From assembly GCA_035772405.1 (NCBI GenBank), contig JAYKKM010000428.1, forward strand, positions 7,393,501-7,457,500: DNA of 64,000 nucleotides, in the 5' to 3' direction. The stretch is from Chrysogorgia sp. JL179-B06 (lineage: Eukaryota > Cnidaria > Anthozoa > Scleralcyonacea > Chrysogorgiidae). The position numbers and the translations under genes are program-made. Positions 29,215 through 41,701 of the stretch are shown here, piece after piece; position 1 is the stretch's first letter; each line of letters starts with the position of its first letter. The notes under the pieces are model-generated. The model searched no databases. It was not told the DNA's origin and saw only the letters and a program-made list of their open reading frames with translations.

Positions 29215-29460
29215 TAGTAGGAGGGCGGAAAAGAAGGGCGGAAATCGCGGAATGATTGAGGCTAAAAGTAGCCCGGTTGAAAAAAACGTCCATGTTGGAC
29301 TCGCTCAGGGGCGGCGTTGCTCAAAAACAGGGCCCGGGAAAACTATTCGATTGGGGCCCATTGCTCACAGCAGGAGAGCAGGGTGTGTCATTGTTTAGGG
29401 CCTGCTTGGGGCCCACCATCACCAGATTTTCGGGGGACACGCCGCCCCTGGCGTGTTGTT
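29215..29460 (+). repeat. dispersed repeat, copy 1
   Basis: It shares gcggaaatcgcggaatgatt and agggcccgggaaaactattc blocks with 58312-58550. Unclassified; the ends are not defined. Confidence 0.6.
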
Positions 29461-29524
29461 GTCAAACATGCCATAATGCCTACATGACAGCTAAATATAT
29501 TATATAGAAATATAATAGACATTT

Positions 29525-29805
29525 ATCAAATTCAAACCATACCGCAAACCGAACAACGAGCCTCTATACATTCACCACCAATCCAACCACCCACCTTCTA
29601 TCCTAAAACAACTTCCCAACTCAATACCTGACATAATTTCTAAACTATCTTCTGATCAGGAAACCTCGTGACGCTTACTTATAAAAACAACGATCACACC
29701 GAAACAAACGAAAAAAACTCAACGACAACTAACCGCAGACGAAACAGGAACAGAAATGTCACTTGGTACAACCCCCCTTACAGTAAGAACGTAAAGACGA
29801 ACAAA
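29525..29805 (+). pseudogene. PLE-b retroelement fragment
   Basis: It encodes FKPYRKPNNEPLYIHHQSNH, then PPSILKQLPNSIPD and, after a frameshift near 29670, RNRNVTWYNPPYSKNVKTN. These segments lie between RT and the endonuclease in the PLE-b family also seen at 56.7-59.6 kb. It ends where the Kazal array begins. Confidence 0.6.
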
Positions 29806-30037
29806 GGAGATAGTTTCGGAAAGTCACGCGACGCGCGTGGTCTTTCCACGACATAAGGCAAGTTTTCGCGCCGGAATATTTAATTAGATTGATATTCCTG
29901 CAACTGAAACATTGGTCGACCACTCGTAACTTCGTCGCTTATATCGCAACAGTCGCTATAGTTTAGAGTATGTGAGGTTTTTTGCGGTAATAAAAAATAT
30001 TGGTCGCATAAATTACTAACGCTACGCAATATACTTG

Positions 30038-30177
30038 TTTTGCAAGGCCCTAGATGTACCACTGTTATTTTTTTCAGCTGCCGACAACTAGCTCTTTTCA
30101 ATAAGCAGCCGTTATCATAATTTTTTCCATCCGAACTACAAACAGGACTATTATTTTAGGGCAAGGCCAGTAGCAAG
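30038..30177 (-). pseudogene. Kazal exon 18 in transcript order, decayed
   Basis: The edge copy. It is 140 bp instead of 141 (1-nt loss before the third Cys, causing a frameshift) and the donor GTAAGT has become ACAAGT. The Cys codons for C1, C2 and C4-C6 can still be traced. Confidence 0.75.
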
Positions 30178-30755
30178 CTGGAACAGAAAAAAAACTAAAG
30201 ATGCTAGATGCAGCTAGAGTTACGGAATATGGACTAAGCATAAAAGCACAATAGTTTAGAAAAGTAGATGAGAGGTATATCGTTGTCTATATTATATATA
30301 TATATATATTATATATATATATATATTATATATTTACATATATTACATATATTATATATATATATATATATACGTGTGTTTTTAAACGTTTTTGATTTGT
30401 TTTCATTTCAAAAATAGGTTCAGTGGTCTTACCCTAATCTGTCGCCTGTATTGCGCCAGAATCTACCGGTGGGATTTTTCAACTGTGACTTACAAGTCTA
30501 ATAATTATTGCCAATAATATGTAGTTTCGGAAAATCAGGCGTGCACTTTACACATAACCCAAATCAGTACTTCTCGCTGGAATATTTAATTAGATTGAAA
30601 TTCCTTCAAGTACAACACTGGTCGACCACTCGTATAACTTCGTCGTTTGGGGTTACGTTCGCAACAGTCGCTATAGTTTAGAGTATGAGAGATTTATTTG
30701 CAGTAATAAAAAAATATTGGTCGTAGATATTACTACCACTAAACAATATACTTAC

Positions 30756-30896
30756 TTTTGCAACGCCCTTGGTGCACCACTGTGATATTTTTCATCTGCA
30801 GACAACTAGCTAATCTCAATAAACAGTCGTTATCATAAGTTTTTCCATCGGAACCGCAAACAGGACGAAGTATCTTAGGGCAACCAGGTTTGCAAA
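30756..30896 (-). CDS. Kazal domain exon (unit 2)
   Basis: Acceptor CTGTTACAG and donor AAAA|GTAAGT; phase 1-1. One Kazal domain of old type: CKPGC, then PKILRPVC, GSDGKTYDNDC, LLRLASC, LQMKNITVVHQGRC. The spacing C-x7-C-x6-Y-x3-C-x6-C fits the family. Predicted P1 is Lys, two residues after the second Cys. Confidence 0.82.
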
Positions 30897-31413
30897 CTGT
30901 AACAGAAAAAAAATGCTGCTCGATGGAGTTACGGAATATGCAGGACTAAGCAAAAAGCACAATAGTTTAGAAAAGTAGATGAGAGGTATATCGTTGTCTA
31001 TATTATATATATATATTATATATTTACATATATTACATATATTATATATATATATATATATACGTGTGTTTTTAAACGTTTTTGATTTGTTTTCATTTCA
31101 AAAATAGGTTCAGTGGTCTTACCCTAATCTGTCGCCTGTATTGCGCCAGAATCTACCGGTGGGATTTTTCAACTGTGACTTACAAGTCTAATAATTATTG
31201 CCAATAATATGACATAACGCAAATCAGTACTTCTCGCTGGAATATTTAATTAGATTGAAATTCCTTCAAGTACAACACTGGTCGACCACTCGTAACTTCG
31301 TCGTTTGGGGTTACGTTCGCAACAGTCGCTATAGTTTAGAGTATGAGAGATTTATTTGCAGTAATAAAAAAATATTGGTCGTAGATATTACTACCACTAA
31401 ACAATATACTTAC

Positions 31414-31554
31414 TTTTGCAACGCCCTTGGTGCACCACTGTGATATTTTTCATCTGCAGACAACTAGCTAATCTCAATAAACAGTCGTTATCATAAGTTT
31501 TTCCATCGGAACCGCAAACAGGACGAAGTATCTTAGGGCAACCAGGTTTGCAAA
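31414..31554 (-). CDS. Kazal domain exon (unit 3)
   Basis: Old type, same residues as unit 2; its intron has lost a short block next to a TA run. Confidence 0.82.
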
Positions 31555-32075
31555 CTGTAACAGAAAAAAAATGCTGCTCGATGGAGTTACGGAATATGCA
31601 GGACTAAGCAAAAAGCACAATAGTTTAGAAAAGTAGATGAGAGGTATATCGTTGTCTATATTATATATATATATATTATATATTTACATATATTACATAT
31701 ATTATATATATATATATATATATACGTGTGTTTTTAAACGTTTTTGATTTGTTTTCATTTCAAAAATAGGTTCAGTGGTCTTACCCTAATCTGTCGCCTG
31801 TATTGCGCCAGAATCTACCGGTGGGATTTTTCAACTGTGACTTACAAGTCTAATAATTATTGCCAATAATATGACATAACGCAAATCAGTACTTCTCGCT
31901 GGAATATTTAATTAGATTGAAATTCCTTCAAGTACAACACTGGTCGACCACTCGTAACTTCGTCGTTTGGGGTTACGTTCGCAACAGTCGCTATAGTTTA
32001 GAGTATGAGAGATTTATTTGCAGTAATAAAAAAATATTGGTCGTAGATATTACTACCACTAAACAATATACTTAC

Positions 32076-32216
32076 TTTTGCAACGCCCTTGGTGCACCAC
32101 TGTGATATTTTTCATCTGCAGACAACTAGCTAATCTCAATAAACAGTCGTTATCATAAGTTTTTCCATCGGAACCGCAAACAGGACGAAGTATCTTAGGG
32201 CAACCAGGTTTGCAAA
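32076..32216 (-). CDS. Kazal domain exon (unit 4)
   Basis: Old type; coding part identical to unit 3 as far as I can read. Confidence 0.82.
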
Positions 32217-32719
32217 CTGTAACAGAAAAAAAACGCTGCTCGATGGAGTTACGGAATATGCAGGACTAAGCAAAAAGCACAATAGTTTAGTAAAGTAGAT
32301 GAGAGGTGCAGTATATATATAGTTGTATATTAGGCTCTATATATATACGTGTGTTTCGAAACGTTTTTGATTTGTTTTCATTTAAAAATATAGGTTCAGT
32401 GGTCTTACACTAATCTATCCCTTGTATTGCGCCAAAATCTACCGGTGGGATTTTCCAACTGTGACTTACAAGTCTAATAATTATTGCCAATAAAAGAAAA
32501 TCAGGCGTGCACTTTACACATAACGCAAATCAGTACTTCTCGCTGGAATATTTAATTAGATTGAAATTCCTGCAAGTGCAACACTGGTCGACCACTCGTA
32601 ACTTCGTCGTTTGTGGTTACGTTCGCAACAGTCGCTATAGTTTAGAGTATGAGAGATTTATTTGCAGTAATAAAAAAATATTGGTCGTAGATATTACTAC
32701 CACTAAACAATATACTTAC

Positions 32720-32860
32720 TTTTGCAACGCCCTTGGTGCACCACTGTGATATTTTTCATCTGCAGACAACTAGCTAATCTCAATAAACAGTCGTTATCAT
32801 AAGTTTTTCCATCGGAACCGCAAACAGGACGAAGTATCTTAGGGCAACCAGGTTTGCAAC
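32720..32860 (-). CDS. Kazal domain exon (unit 5)
   Basis: Old type; the first exon base is G instead of T, changing the junction codon from Ile to Ser. Splice sites retained. Confidence 0.8.
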
Positions 32861-33372
32861 CTGTAACAGAAAAAAACACAAATGCTGCTCGATGGAGTTA
32901 CGGAATATGCAGGACCAAGCATAGGTACAGTTATAATAGTTGTATATTTGGCTCTATATATATACGTGTGTTTCGAAACCCTTTTTGATTTGTTTTCATT
33001 TGAAAATGTAGGTTCAGTGGTCTTACACTAATCTGTCCCTTGTATTGCGCCATCTACCGGTGAGATTTTCCAACTGTGACTTACAAGTTTAATAATTATA
33101 GCCAATATGTAGATTCGGAAAATCAGGCGTGCACTTTATACATAACGCAAATCAGTACTTCTCGCTGGAATATTTAATTAGATTGAAATTCCTGCAAGTG
33201 CCACACTGGTCGACCACCGACTTGGCGTGGTAGGAACGCTAACTGGGCCCGTAACTTCCTCGTTTCGGGTTACGTTCGCAACAGTCGCTATAGTTTAGAG
33301 TATGAGAGCTTTATTTGCAGTAATAAAAAAATATTGGTCGTAGATATTACTACCACTAAACAATATACTTAC

Positions 33373-33513
33373 TTTTGCAACGCCCTTCGTGCACCACTGT
33401 GATATTTTTCATCTGCAGACAACTAGCTAATCTCAATAAGCAGTCGTTATCATAAGTTTTTCCATCGGAACCGCAAACAGGACGAAGTATCTTAGGGCAA
33501 CCAGGTTTGCAAA
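33373..33513 (-). CDS. Kazal domain exon (unit 6)
   Basis: Transitional: old-type CKPGC but HEGRC before the last Cys. Its intron has an extra block of about 35 bp near 33215. Confidence 0.8.
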
Positions 33514-34031
33514 CTGTAACAGAAAAAAACACAAACGCTGCTCGATGGAGTTACGGAATACGCAGGACTAAGCATAAAAGCACAATAGTTTAGTAAAGTA
33601 GATGAGAGATACAGTTATAATTGTTGTATATTTGGCTCTATATATATACGTGTGTTTCGAAACGTTTTTGATTTGTTTTGATTTCAAAATGTAGGTTCAG
33701 TGGTCTTACACTAATATGTCCCTTGTATTGCGCCAGAATCTACCGGTGGGAATTTCCAACTGTGACGTACATGCAAGTCTAATAATTATTGCCAATATGT
33801 AGCTTCGGAAAATCAGGCGTGCACTTTACACATAACGCAAATCAGTACTTCTCGCTGGAATATTTAATTAGATTGAAATTCCTGCAAGTGCCACACTGGT
33901 CGACCACTCGTAACTTCGTCGTTTGGGGTTACGTTCGCAACAGTCGCTATAGTTTAGAGTATGAGAGCTTTATTTGCAGTAATAGAAAAATATTGGTCGT
34001 AGATATTACTACCACTAAACAATATACTTAC

Positions 34032-34172
34032 TTTTGCAACCCCCTTGGTGCACCACTGTGATATTTTTCATCTGCCGACAACTAGCTAATTTCAATAAGC
34101 AGTCGTTATTATAAGTTTTTCCATCGGAACCGCAAACAGGACGAAGTATCTTAGGGCAAGCAGGGTTGCAAA
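34032..34172 (-). CDS. Kazal domain exon (unit 7)
   Basis: New type: CNPAC, TYNNDC, CRQMKN and HQGGC; carries LLKLAS instead of LLRLAS. Confidence 0.82.
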
Positions 34173-34687
34173 CTGTAACAGAAAAAAAAAACGCTGCTCG
34201 ATGAAGTTACGGAATATGCAAGACTAAGCTTAAAAGCACAATAGTTTAGTAAAGTAGATGAGAGGTACAGTATATATAGTTGTATATTTGGCTCTATATA
34301 TATGCGTGTGCTTCGAAACGTTTTTGATTTGTTTTGATTTCAAAATGTAGGTTCAGTGGTCTTACACTAATATGTCCCTTGTATTGCGCCAGAATCTACC
34401 GGTGGGAATTTCCAACTGTGACGTACATGCAAGTCTAATAATTATTGCCAATATGTAGCTTCGGAAAATCAGGCGTGCACTTTACACATAACGCAAATCA
34501 GTACTTCTCGCTGGAATATTTAATTAGATTGAAATTCCTGCAAGTGCGACACTGATCGACCACTCGTAACTTCGTCGTTTGGGGTTACGTTCGCAACAGT
34601 CGCTATAGTTTAGAGTATGACAGCTTTATTTGCAGTAATAGAAAAATATTGGTCGTAGATATTACTACCTCTAAACAATATACTTAC

Positions 34688-34828
34688 TTTTGCAACCCCC
34701 TTGGTGCACCACTGTGATATTTTTCATCTGCCGACAACTAGCTAATCTCAATAAGCAGTCGTTATTATAAGTTTTTCCATCGGATCCGCAAACAGGACGA
34801 AGTATCTTAGGGCAAGCAGGGTTGCAAA
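34688..34828 (-). CDS. Kazal domain exon (unit 8)
   Basis: New type with LLRLAS; a silent GGATCC marks it and unit 10. Confidence 0.82.
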
Positions 34829-35342
34829 CTGTAACAGAAAAAAAAACGCTGCTCGATGAAGTTACGGAATATGCAAGACTAAACTTAAAAGCACAATAGT
34901 TTAGTAAAGTAGATGAGAGGTACAGTATATATAGTTGTATATTTGGCTCTATATATATGCGTGTGTTTCGAAACGTTTTTGATTTGTTTTGATTTCAAAA
35001 TGTAGGTTCAGTGGTCTTACACTAATATGTCCCTTGTATTGCGCCAGAATCTACCGGTGGGAATTTCCAACTGTGACGTACATGCAAGTCTAATAATTAT
35101 TGCCAATATGTAGCTTCGGAAAATCAGGCGTGCACTTTACACATAACGCAAATCAGTACTTCTCGCTGGAATATTTAATTAGATTGAAATTCCTGCAAGT
35201 GCCACACTGGTCGACCACTCGTAACTTCGTCGTTTGGGGTTACGTTCGCAACAGTCGCTATAGTTTAGAGTATGAGAGCTTTATTTGCAGTAATAGAAAA
35301 ATATTGGTCGTAGATATTACTACCACTAAACAATATACTTAC

Positions 35343-35483
35343 TTTTGCAACCCCCTTGGTGCACCACTGTGATATTTTTCATCTGCCGACAACTAGCTAA
35401 TTTCAATAAGCAGTCGTTATTATAAGTTTTTCCATCGGAACCGCAAACAGGACGAAGTATCTTAGGGCAAGCAGGGTTGCAAA
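35343..35483 (-). CDS. Kazal domain exon (unit 9)
   Basis: New type with LLKLAS, pairing it with unit 7. Confidence 0.82.
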
Positions 35484-35997
35484 CTGTAACAGAAAAAAAA
35501 ACGCTGCTCGATGAAGTTACGGAATATGCAAGACTAAGCTTAAAAGCACAATAGTTTAGTAAAGTAGATGAGAGGTACAGTATATATAGTTGTATATTTG
35601 GCTCTATATATATGCGTGTGCTTCGAAACGTTTTTGATTTGTTTTGATTTCAAAATGTAGGTTCAGTGGTCTTACACTAATATGTCCCTTGTATTGCGCC
35701 AGAATCTACCGGTGGGAATTTCCAACTGTGACGTACATGCAAGTCTAATAATTATTGCCAATATGTAGCTTCGGAAAATCAGGCGTGCACTTTACACATA
35801 ACGCAAATCAGTACTTCTCGCTGGAATATTTAATTAGATTGAAATTCCTGCAAGTGCGACACTGATCGACCACTCGTAACTTCGTCGTTTGGGGTTACGT
35901 TCGCAACAGTCGCTATAGTTTAGAGTATGACAGCTTTATTTGCAGTAATAGAAAAATATTGGTCGTAGATATTACTACCTCTAAACAATATACTTAC

Positions 35998-36138
35998 TTT
36001 TGCAACCCCCTTGGTGCACCACTGTGATATTTTTCATCTGCCGACAACTAGCTAATCTCAATAAGCAGTCGTTATTATAAGTTTTTCCATCGGATCCGCA
36101 AACAGGACGAAGTATCTTAGGGCAAGCAGGGTTGCAAA
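35998..36138 (-). CDS. Kazal domain exon (unit 10)
   Basis: New type with the silent GGATCC of unit 8. Confidence 0.82.
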
Positions 36139-36653
36139 CTGTAACAGAAAAAAAAAACGCTGCTCGATGAAGTTACGGAATATGCAAGACTAAACTTAAA
36201 AGCACAATAGTTTAGTAAAGTAGATGAGAGGTACAGTATATATAGTTGTATATTTGGCTCTATATATATGCGTGTGTTTCGAAACGTTTTTGATTTGTTT
36301 TGATTTCAAAATGTAGGTTCAGTGGTCTTACACTAATATGTCCCTTGTATTGCGCCAGAATCTACCGGTGGGAATTTCCAACTGTGACGTACATGCAAGT
36401 CTAATAATTATTGCCAATATGTAGCTTCGGAAAATCAGGCGTGCACTTTACACATAACGCAAATCAGTACTTCTCGCTGGAATATTTAATTAGATTGAAA
36501 TTCCTGCAAGTGCCACACTGATCGACCACTCGTTACTTCGTCGTTTGGGGTTACGTTCGCAACAGTCGCTATAGTTTAGAGTATGAGAGCTTTATTTGCA
36601 GTAATAGAAAAATATTGCTCGTAGATATTACTACCACTAAACAATATACTTAC

Positions 36654-36794
36654 TTTTGCAACCCCCTTGGTGCACCACTGTGATATTTTTCATCTGCCGA
36701 CAACTAGCTAATCTCAATAAGCAGTCGTTATTATAAGTTTTTCCATCGGAACCGCAAACAGGACGAAGTATCTTAGGGCAAGCAGGGTTGCAAA
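36654..36794 (-). CDS. Kazal domain exon (unit 11)
   Basis: New type, LLRLAS. Confidence 0.82.
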
Positions 36795-37309
36795 CTGTAA
36801 CAGAAAAAAAAAACGCTGCTCGATGAAGTTACGGAATATGCAAGACTAAGCTTAAAAGCACAATAGTTTAGTAAAGTAGATGAGAGGTACAGTATATATA
36901 GTTGTATATTTGGCTCTATATATATGCGTGTGTTTCGAAACGTTTTTGATTTGTTTTGATTTCAAAATGTAGGTTCAGTGGTCTTACACTAATATGTCCC
37001 TTGTATTGCGCCAGAATCTACCGGTGGGAATTTCCAACTGTGACGTACATGCAAGTCTAATAATTATTGCCAATATGTAGCTTCGGAAAATCAGGCGTGC
37101 ACTTTACACATAACGCAAATCAGTACTTCTCGCTGGAATATTTAATTAGATTGAAATTCCTGCAAGTGCCACACTGGTCGACCACTCGTAACTTCGTCGT
37201 TTGGGGTTACGTTCGCAACAGTCGCTATAGTTTAGAGTATGAGAGCTTTATTTGCAGTAATAGAAAAATATTGGTCGTAGATATTACTACCACTAAACAA
37301 TATACTTAC

Positions 37310-37450
37310 TTTTGCAACCCCCTTGGTGCACCACTGTGATATTTTTCATCTGCCGACAACTAGCTAATCTCAATAAGCAGTCGTTATTATAAGTTTTTCC
37401 ATCGGAACCGCAAACAGGACGAAGTATCTTAGGGCAAGCAGGGTTGCAAA
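37310..37450 (-). CDS. Kazal domain exon (unit 12)
   Basis: New type consensus. Confidence 0.82.
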
Positions 37451-37964
37451 CTGTAACAGAAAAAAAAACGCTGCTCGATGAAGTTACGGAATATGCAAGA
37501 CTAAGCTTAAAAGCACAATAGTTTAGTAAAGTAGATGAGAGGTACAGTATATATAGTTGTATATTTGGCTCTATATATATGCGTGTGTTTCGAAACGTTT
37601 TTGATTTGTTTTGATTTCAAAATGTAGGTTCAGTGGTCTTACACTAATATGTCCCTTGTATTGCGCCAGAATCTACCGGTGGGAATTTCCAACTGTGACG
37701 TACATGCAAGTCTAATAATTATTGCCAATATGTAGCTTCGGAAAATCAGGCGTGCACTTTACACATAACGCAAATCAGTACTTCTCGCTGGAATATTTAA
37801 TTAGATTGAAATTCCTGCAAGTGCCACACTGGTCGACCACTCGTAACTTCGTCGTTTGGGGTTACGTTCGCAACAGTCGCTATAGTTTAGAGTATGAGAG
37901 CTTTATTTGCAGTAATAGAAAAATATTGGTCGTAGATATTACTACCACTAAACAATATACTTAC

Positions 37965-38105
37965 TTTTGCAACCCCCTTGGTGCACCACTGTGATATTTT
38001 TCATCTGCCGACAACTAGCTAATCTCAATAAGCAGTCGTTATTATAAGTTTTTCCATCGGAACCGCAAACAGGACGAAGTATCTTAGGGCAAGCAGGGTT
38101 GCAAA
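37965..38105 (-). CDS. Kazal domain exon (unit 13)
   Basis: New type consensus; start of the alternating 655/651-bp part of the array. Confidence 0.82.
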
Positions 38106-38615
38106 CTGTAACAGAAAAAAAAACGCTGCTCGATGAAGTTACGGAATATGCAAGACTAAGCTTAAAAGCACAATAGTTTAGTAAAGTAGATGAGAGGTAC
38201 AGTATATATAGTTGTATATTTGGCTCTATATATATGCGTGTGTTTCGAAACGTTTTTGATTTGTTTTCATTTCAAAAAATAGGTTCAGTGGTCTTACACT
38301 AATCTGCCCCTCGTATTGCGCCAGAATCTACCGGTGGGATTTTCCAACTGTGACTTACAAGTCTAATAATTATTGCCAATATGTAGCTTCGGAAAATCAG
38401 GCGTGCACTTTACACATAACGCAAATCAGTACTTCTCGCTGGAATATTTAATTAGATTGAAATTCCTGCAAGTGCCACACTGGTCGACCACTCGTAACTT
38501 CGTCGTTTGGGGTTACGTTCGCAACAGTCGCTATAGTTTAGAGTATGAGAGCTTTATTTGCAGTAATAGAAAAATATTGGTCGTAGATATTACTACCACT
38601 AAACAATATACTTAC

Positions 38616-38756
38616 TTTTGCAACCCCCTTGGTGCACCACTGTGATATTTTTCATCTGCCGACAACTAGCTAATCTCAATAAGCAGTCGTTATTATAAGT
38701 TTTTCCATCGGAACCGCAAACAGGACGAAGTATCTTAGGGCAAGCAGGGTTGCAAA
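38616..38756 (-). CDS. Kazal domain exon (unit 14)
   Basis: New type consensus; the intron at lower coordinates is the 651-bp-unit variant. Confidence 0.82.
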
Positions 38757-39270
38757 CTGTAACAGAAAAAAAAACGCTGCTCGATGAAGTTACGGAATAT
38801 GCAAGACTAAGCTTAAAAGCACAATAGTTTAGTAAAGTAGATGAGAGGTACAGTATATATAGTTGTATATTTGGCTCTATATATATGCGTGTGTTTCGAA
38901 ACGTTTTTGATTTGTTTTGATTTCAAAATGTAGGTTCAGTGGTCTTACACTAATATGTCCCTTGTATTGCGCCAGAATCTACCGGTGGGAATTTCCAACT
39001 GTGACGTACATGCAAGTCTAATAATTATTGCCAATATGTAGCTTCGGAAAATCAGGCGTGCACTTTACACATAACGCAAATCAGTACTTCTCGCTGGAAT
39101 ATTTAATTAGATTGAAATTCCTGCAAGTGCCACACTGGTCGACCACTCGTAACTTCGTCGTTTGGGGTTACGTTCGCAACAGTCGCTATAGTTTAGAGTA
39201 TGAGAGCTTTATTTGCAGTAATAGAAAAATATTGGTCGTAGATATTACTACCACTAAACAATATACTTAC

Positions 39271-39411
39271 TTTTGCAACCCCCTTGGTGCACCACTGTGA
39301 TATTTTTCATCTGCCGACAACTAGCTAATCTCAATAAGCAGTCGTTATTATAAGTTTTTCCATCGGAACCGCAAACAGGACGAAGTATCTTAGGGCAAGC
39401 AGGGTTGCAAA
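39271..39411 (-). CDS. Kazal domain exon (unit 15)
   Basis: New type consensus; 655-bp-unit intron variant. Confidence 0.82.
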
Positions 39412-39921
39412 CTGTAACAGAAAAAAAAACGCTGCTCGATGAAGTTACGGAATATGCAAGACTAAGCTTAAAAGCACAATAGTTTAGTAAAGTAGATGAG
39501 AGGTACAGTATATATAGTTGTATATTTGGCTCTATATATATGCGTGTGTTTCGAAACGTTTTTGATTTGTTTTCATTTCAAAAAATAGGTTCAGTGGTCT
39601 TACACTAATCTGCCCCTCGTATTGCGCCAGAATCTACCGGTGGGATTTTCCAACTGTGACTTACAAGTCTAATAATTATTGCCAATATGTAGCTTCGGAA
39701 AATCAGGCGTGCACTTTACACATAACGCAAATCAGTACTTCTCGCTGGAATATTTAATTAGATTGAAATTCCTGCAAGTGCCACACTGGTCGACCACTCG
39801 TAACTTCGTCGTTTGGGGTTACGTTCGCAACAGTCGCTATAGTTTAGAGTATGAGAGCTTTATTTGCAGTAATAGAAAAATATTGGTCGTAGATATTACT
39901 ACCACTAAACAATATACTTAC

Positions 39922-40062
39922 TTTTGCAACCCCCTTGGTGCACCACTGTGATATTTTTCATCTGCCGACAACTAGCTAATCTCAATAAGCAGTCGTTATT
40001 ATAAGTTTTTCCATCGGAACCGCAAACAGGACGAAGTATCTTAGGGCAAGCAGGGTTGCAAA
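39922..40062 (-). CDS. Kazal domain exon (unit 16)
   Basis: New type consensus; 651-bp-unit intron variant. Confidence 0.82.
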
Positions 40063-40576
40063 CTGTAACAGAAAAAAAAACGCTGCTCGATGAAGTTACG
40101 GAATATGCAAGACTAAGCTTAAAAGCACAATAGTTTAGTAAAGTAGATGAGAGGTACAGTATATATAGTTGTATATTTGGCTCTATATATATGCGTGTGT
40201 TTCGAAACGTTTTTGATTTGTTTTGATTTCAAAATGTAGGTTCAGTGGTCTTACACTAATATGTCCCTTGTATTGCGCCAGAATCTACCGGTGGGAATTT
40301 CCAACTGTGACGTACATGCAAGTCTAATAATTATTGCCAATATGTAGCTTCGGAAAATCAGGCGTGCACTTTACACATAACGCAAATCAGTACTTCTCGC
40401 TGGAATATTTAATTAGATTGAAATTCCTGCAAGTGCCACACTGGTCGACCACTCGTAACTTCGTCGTTTGGGGTTACGTTCGCAACAGTCGCTATAGTTT
40501 AGAGTATGAGAGCTTTATTTGCAGTAATAGAAAAATATTGCTCGTAGATATTACTACCACTAAACAATATACTTAC

Positions 40577-40717
40577 TTTTGCAACCCCCTTGGTGCACCA
40601 CTGTGATATTTTTCATCTGCCGACAACTAGCTAATCTCAATAAGCAGTCGTTATTATAAGTTTTTCCATCGGAACCGCAAACAGGACGAAGTATCTTAGG
40701 GCAAGCAGGGTTGCAAA
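40577..40717 (-). CDS. Kazal domain exon (unit 17)
   Basis: New type consensus; 655-bp-unit intron variant, with the TTGCTCG intron change also seen in unit 11. Confidence 0.82.
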
Positions 40718-41229
40718 CTGTAACAGAAAAAAAAACGCTGCTCGATGAAGTTACGGAATATGCAAGACTAAGCTTAAAAGCACAATAGTTTAGTAAAGTA
40801 GATGAGAGGTACAGTATATATAGTTGTATATTTGGCTCTATATATATGCGTGTGTTTCGAAACGTTTTTGATTTGTTTTCATTTCAAAAAATAGGTTCAG
40901 TGGTCTTACACTAATCTGCCCCTCGTATTGCGCCAGAATCTACCGGTGGGATTTTCCAACTGTGACTTACAAGTCTAATAATTATTGCCAATATGTAGCT
41001 TCGGAAAATCAGGCGTGCACTTTACACATAACGCAAATCAGTACTTCTCGCTGGAATATTTAATTAGATTGAAATTCCTGCAAGTGCCACACTGGTCGAC
41101 CACTCGTAACTTCGTCGTTTGGGGTTACGTTCGCAACAGTCGCTATATAGTTCAGAGTATGAGAGCTTTATTTGCAGTAATAGAAAAATATTGGTCGTAG
41201 ATATTACTACCACTAAACAATATACTTAC

Positions 41230-41370
41230 TTTTGCAACCCCCTTGGTGCACCACTGTGATATTTTTCATCTGCCGACAACTAGCTAATCTCAATAAGCAG
41301 TCGTTATTATAAGTTTTTCCATCGGAACCGCAAACAGGACGAAGTATCTTAGGGCAAGCAGGGTTGCAAA
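41230..41370 (-). CDS. Kazal domain exon (unit 18, first in transcript order seen here)
   Basis: New type consensus. Upstream on the minus strand the next unit is cut at 41702, so a signal-peptide exon or further Kazal exons are not visible. Confidence 0.82.
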
Positions 41371-41701
41371 CTGTAACAGAAAAAAAAACGCTGCTCGATG
41401 AAGTTACGGAATATGCAAGACTAAGCTTAAAAGCACAATAGTTTAGTAAAGTAGATGAGAGGTACAGTATATATAGTTGTATATTTGGCTCTATATATAT
41501 GCGTGTGTTTCGAAACGTTTTTGATTTGTTTTCATTTCAAAAAATAGGTTCAGTGGTCTTACACTAATCTGCCCCTCGTATTGCGCCAGAATCTACCGGT
41601 GGGATTTTCCAACTGTGACTTACAAGTCTAATAATTATTGCCAACATGTAGCTTCGGAAAATCAGGCGTGCACTTTACACATAACGCAAATCAGTACTTC
41701 C

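Noticed and set aside
31255..41200. Repeated plus-strand ORF of 62-90 codons in almost every unit of the tandem array
   Set aside because: It starts in the intron and ends just inside the exon antisense to the Kazal domain. Its conservation follows from homogenisation of the whole unit, and the composition is unlike a protein domain.
30751..41230. ATACTTAC in each unit, resembling the 5' end of U1 snRNA, suggesting an snRNA or spliced-leader array
   Set aside because: It is the reverse complement of the GTAAGTAT splice donor of the Kazal exon; no Sm site or snRNA stem-loops follow.
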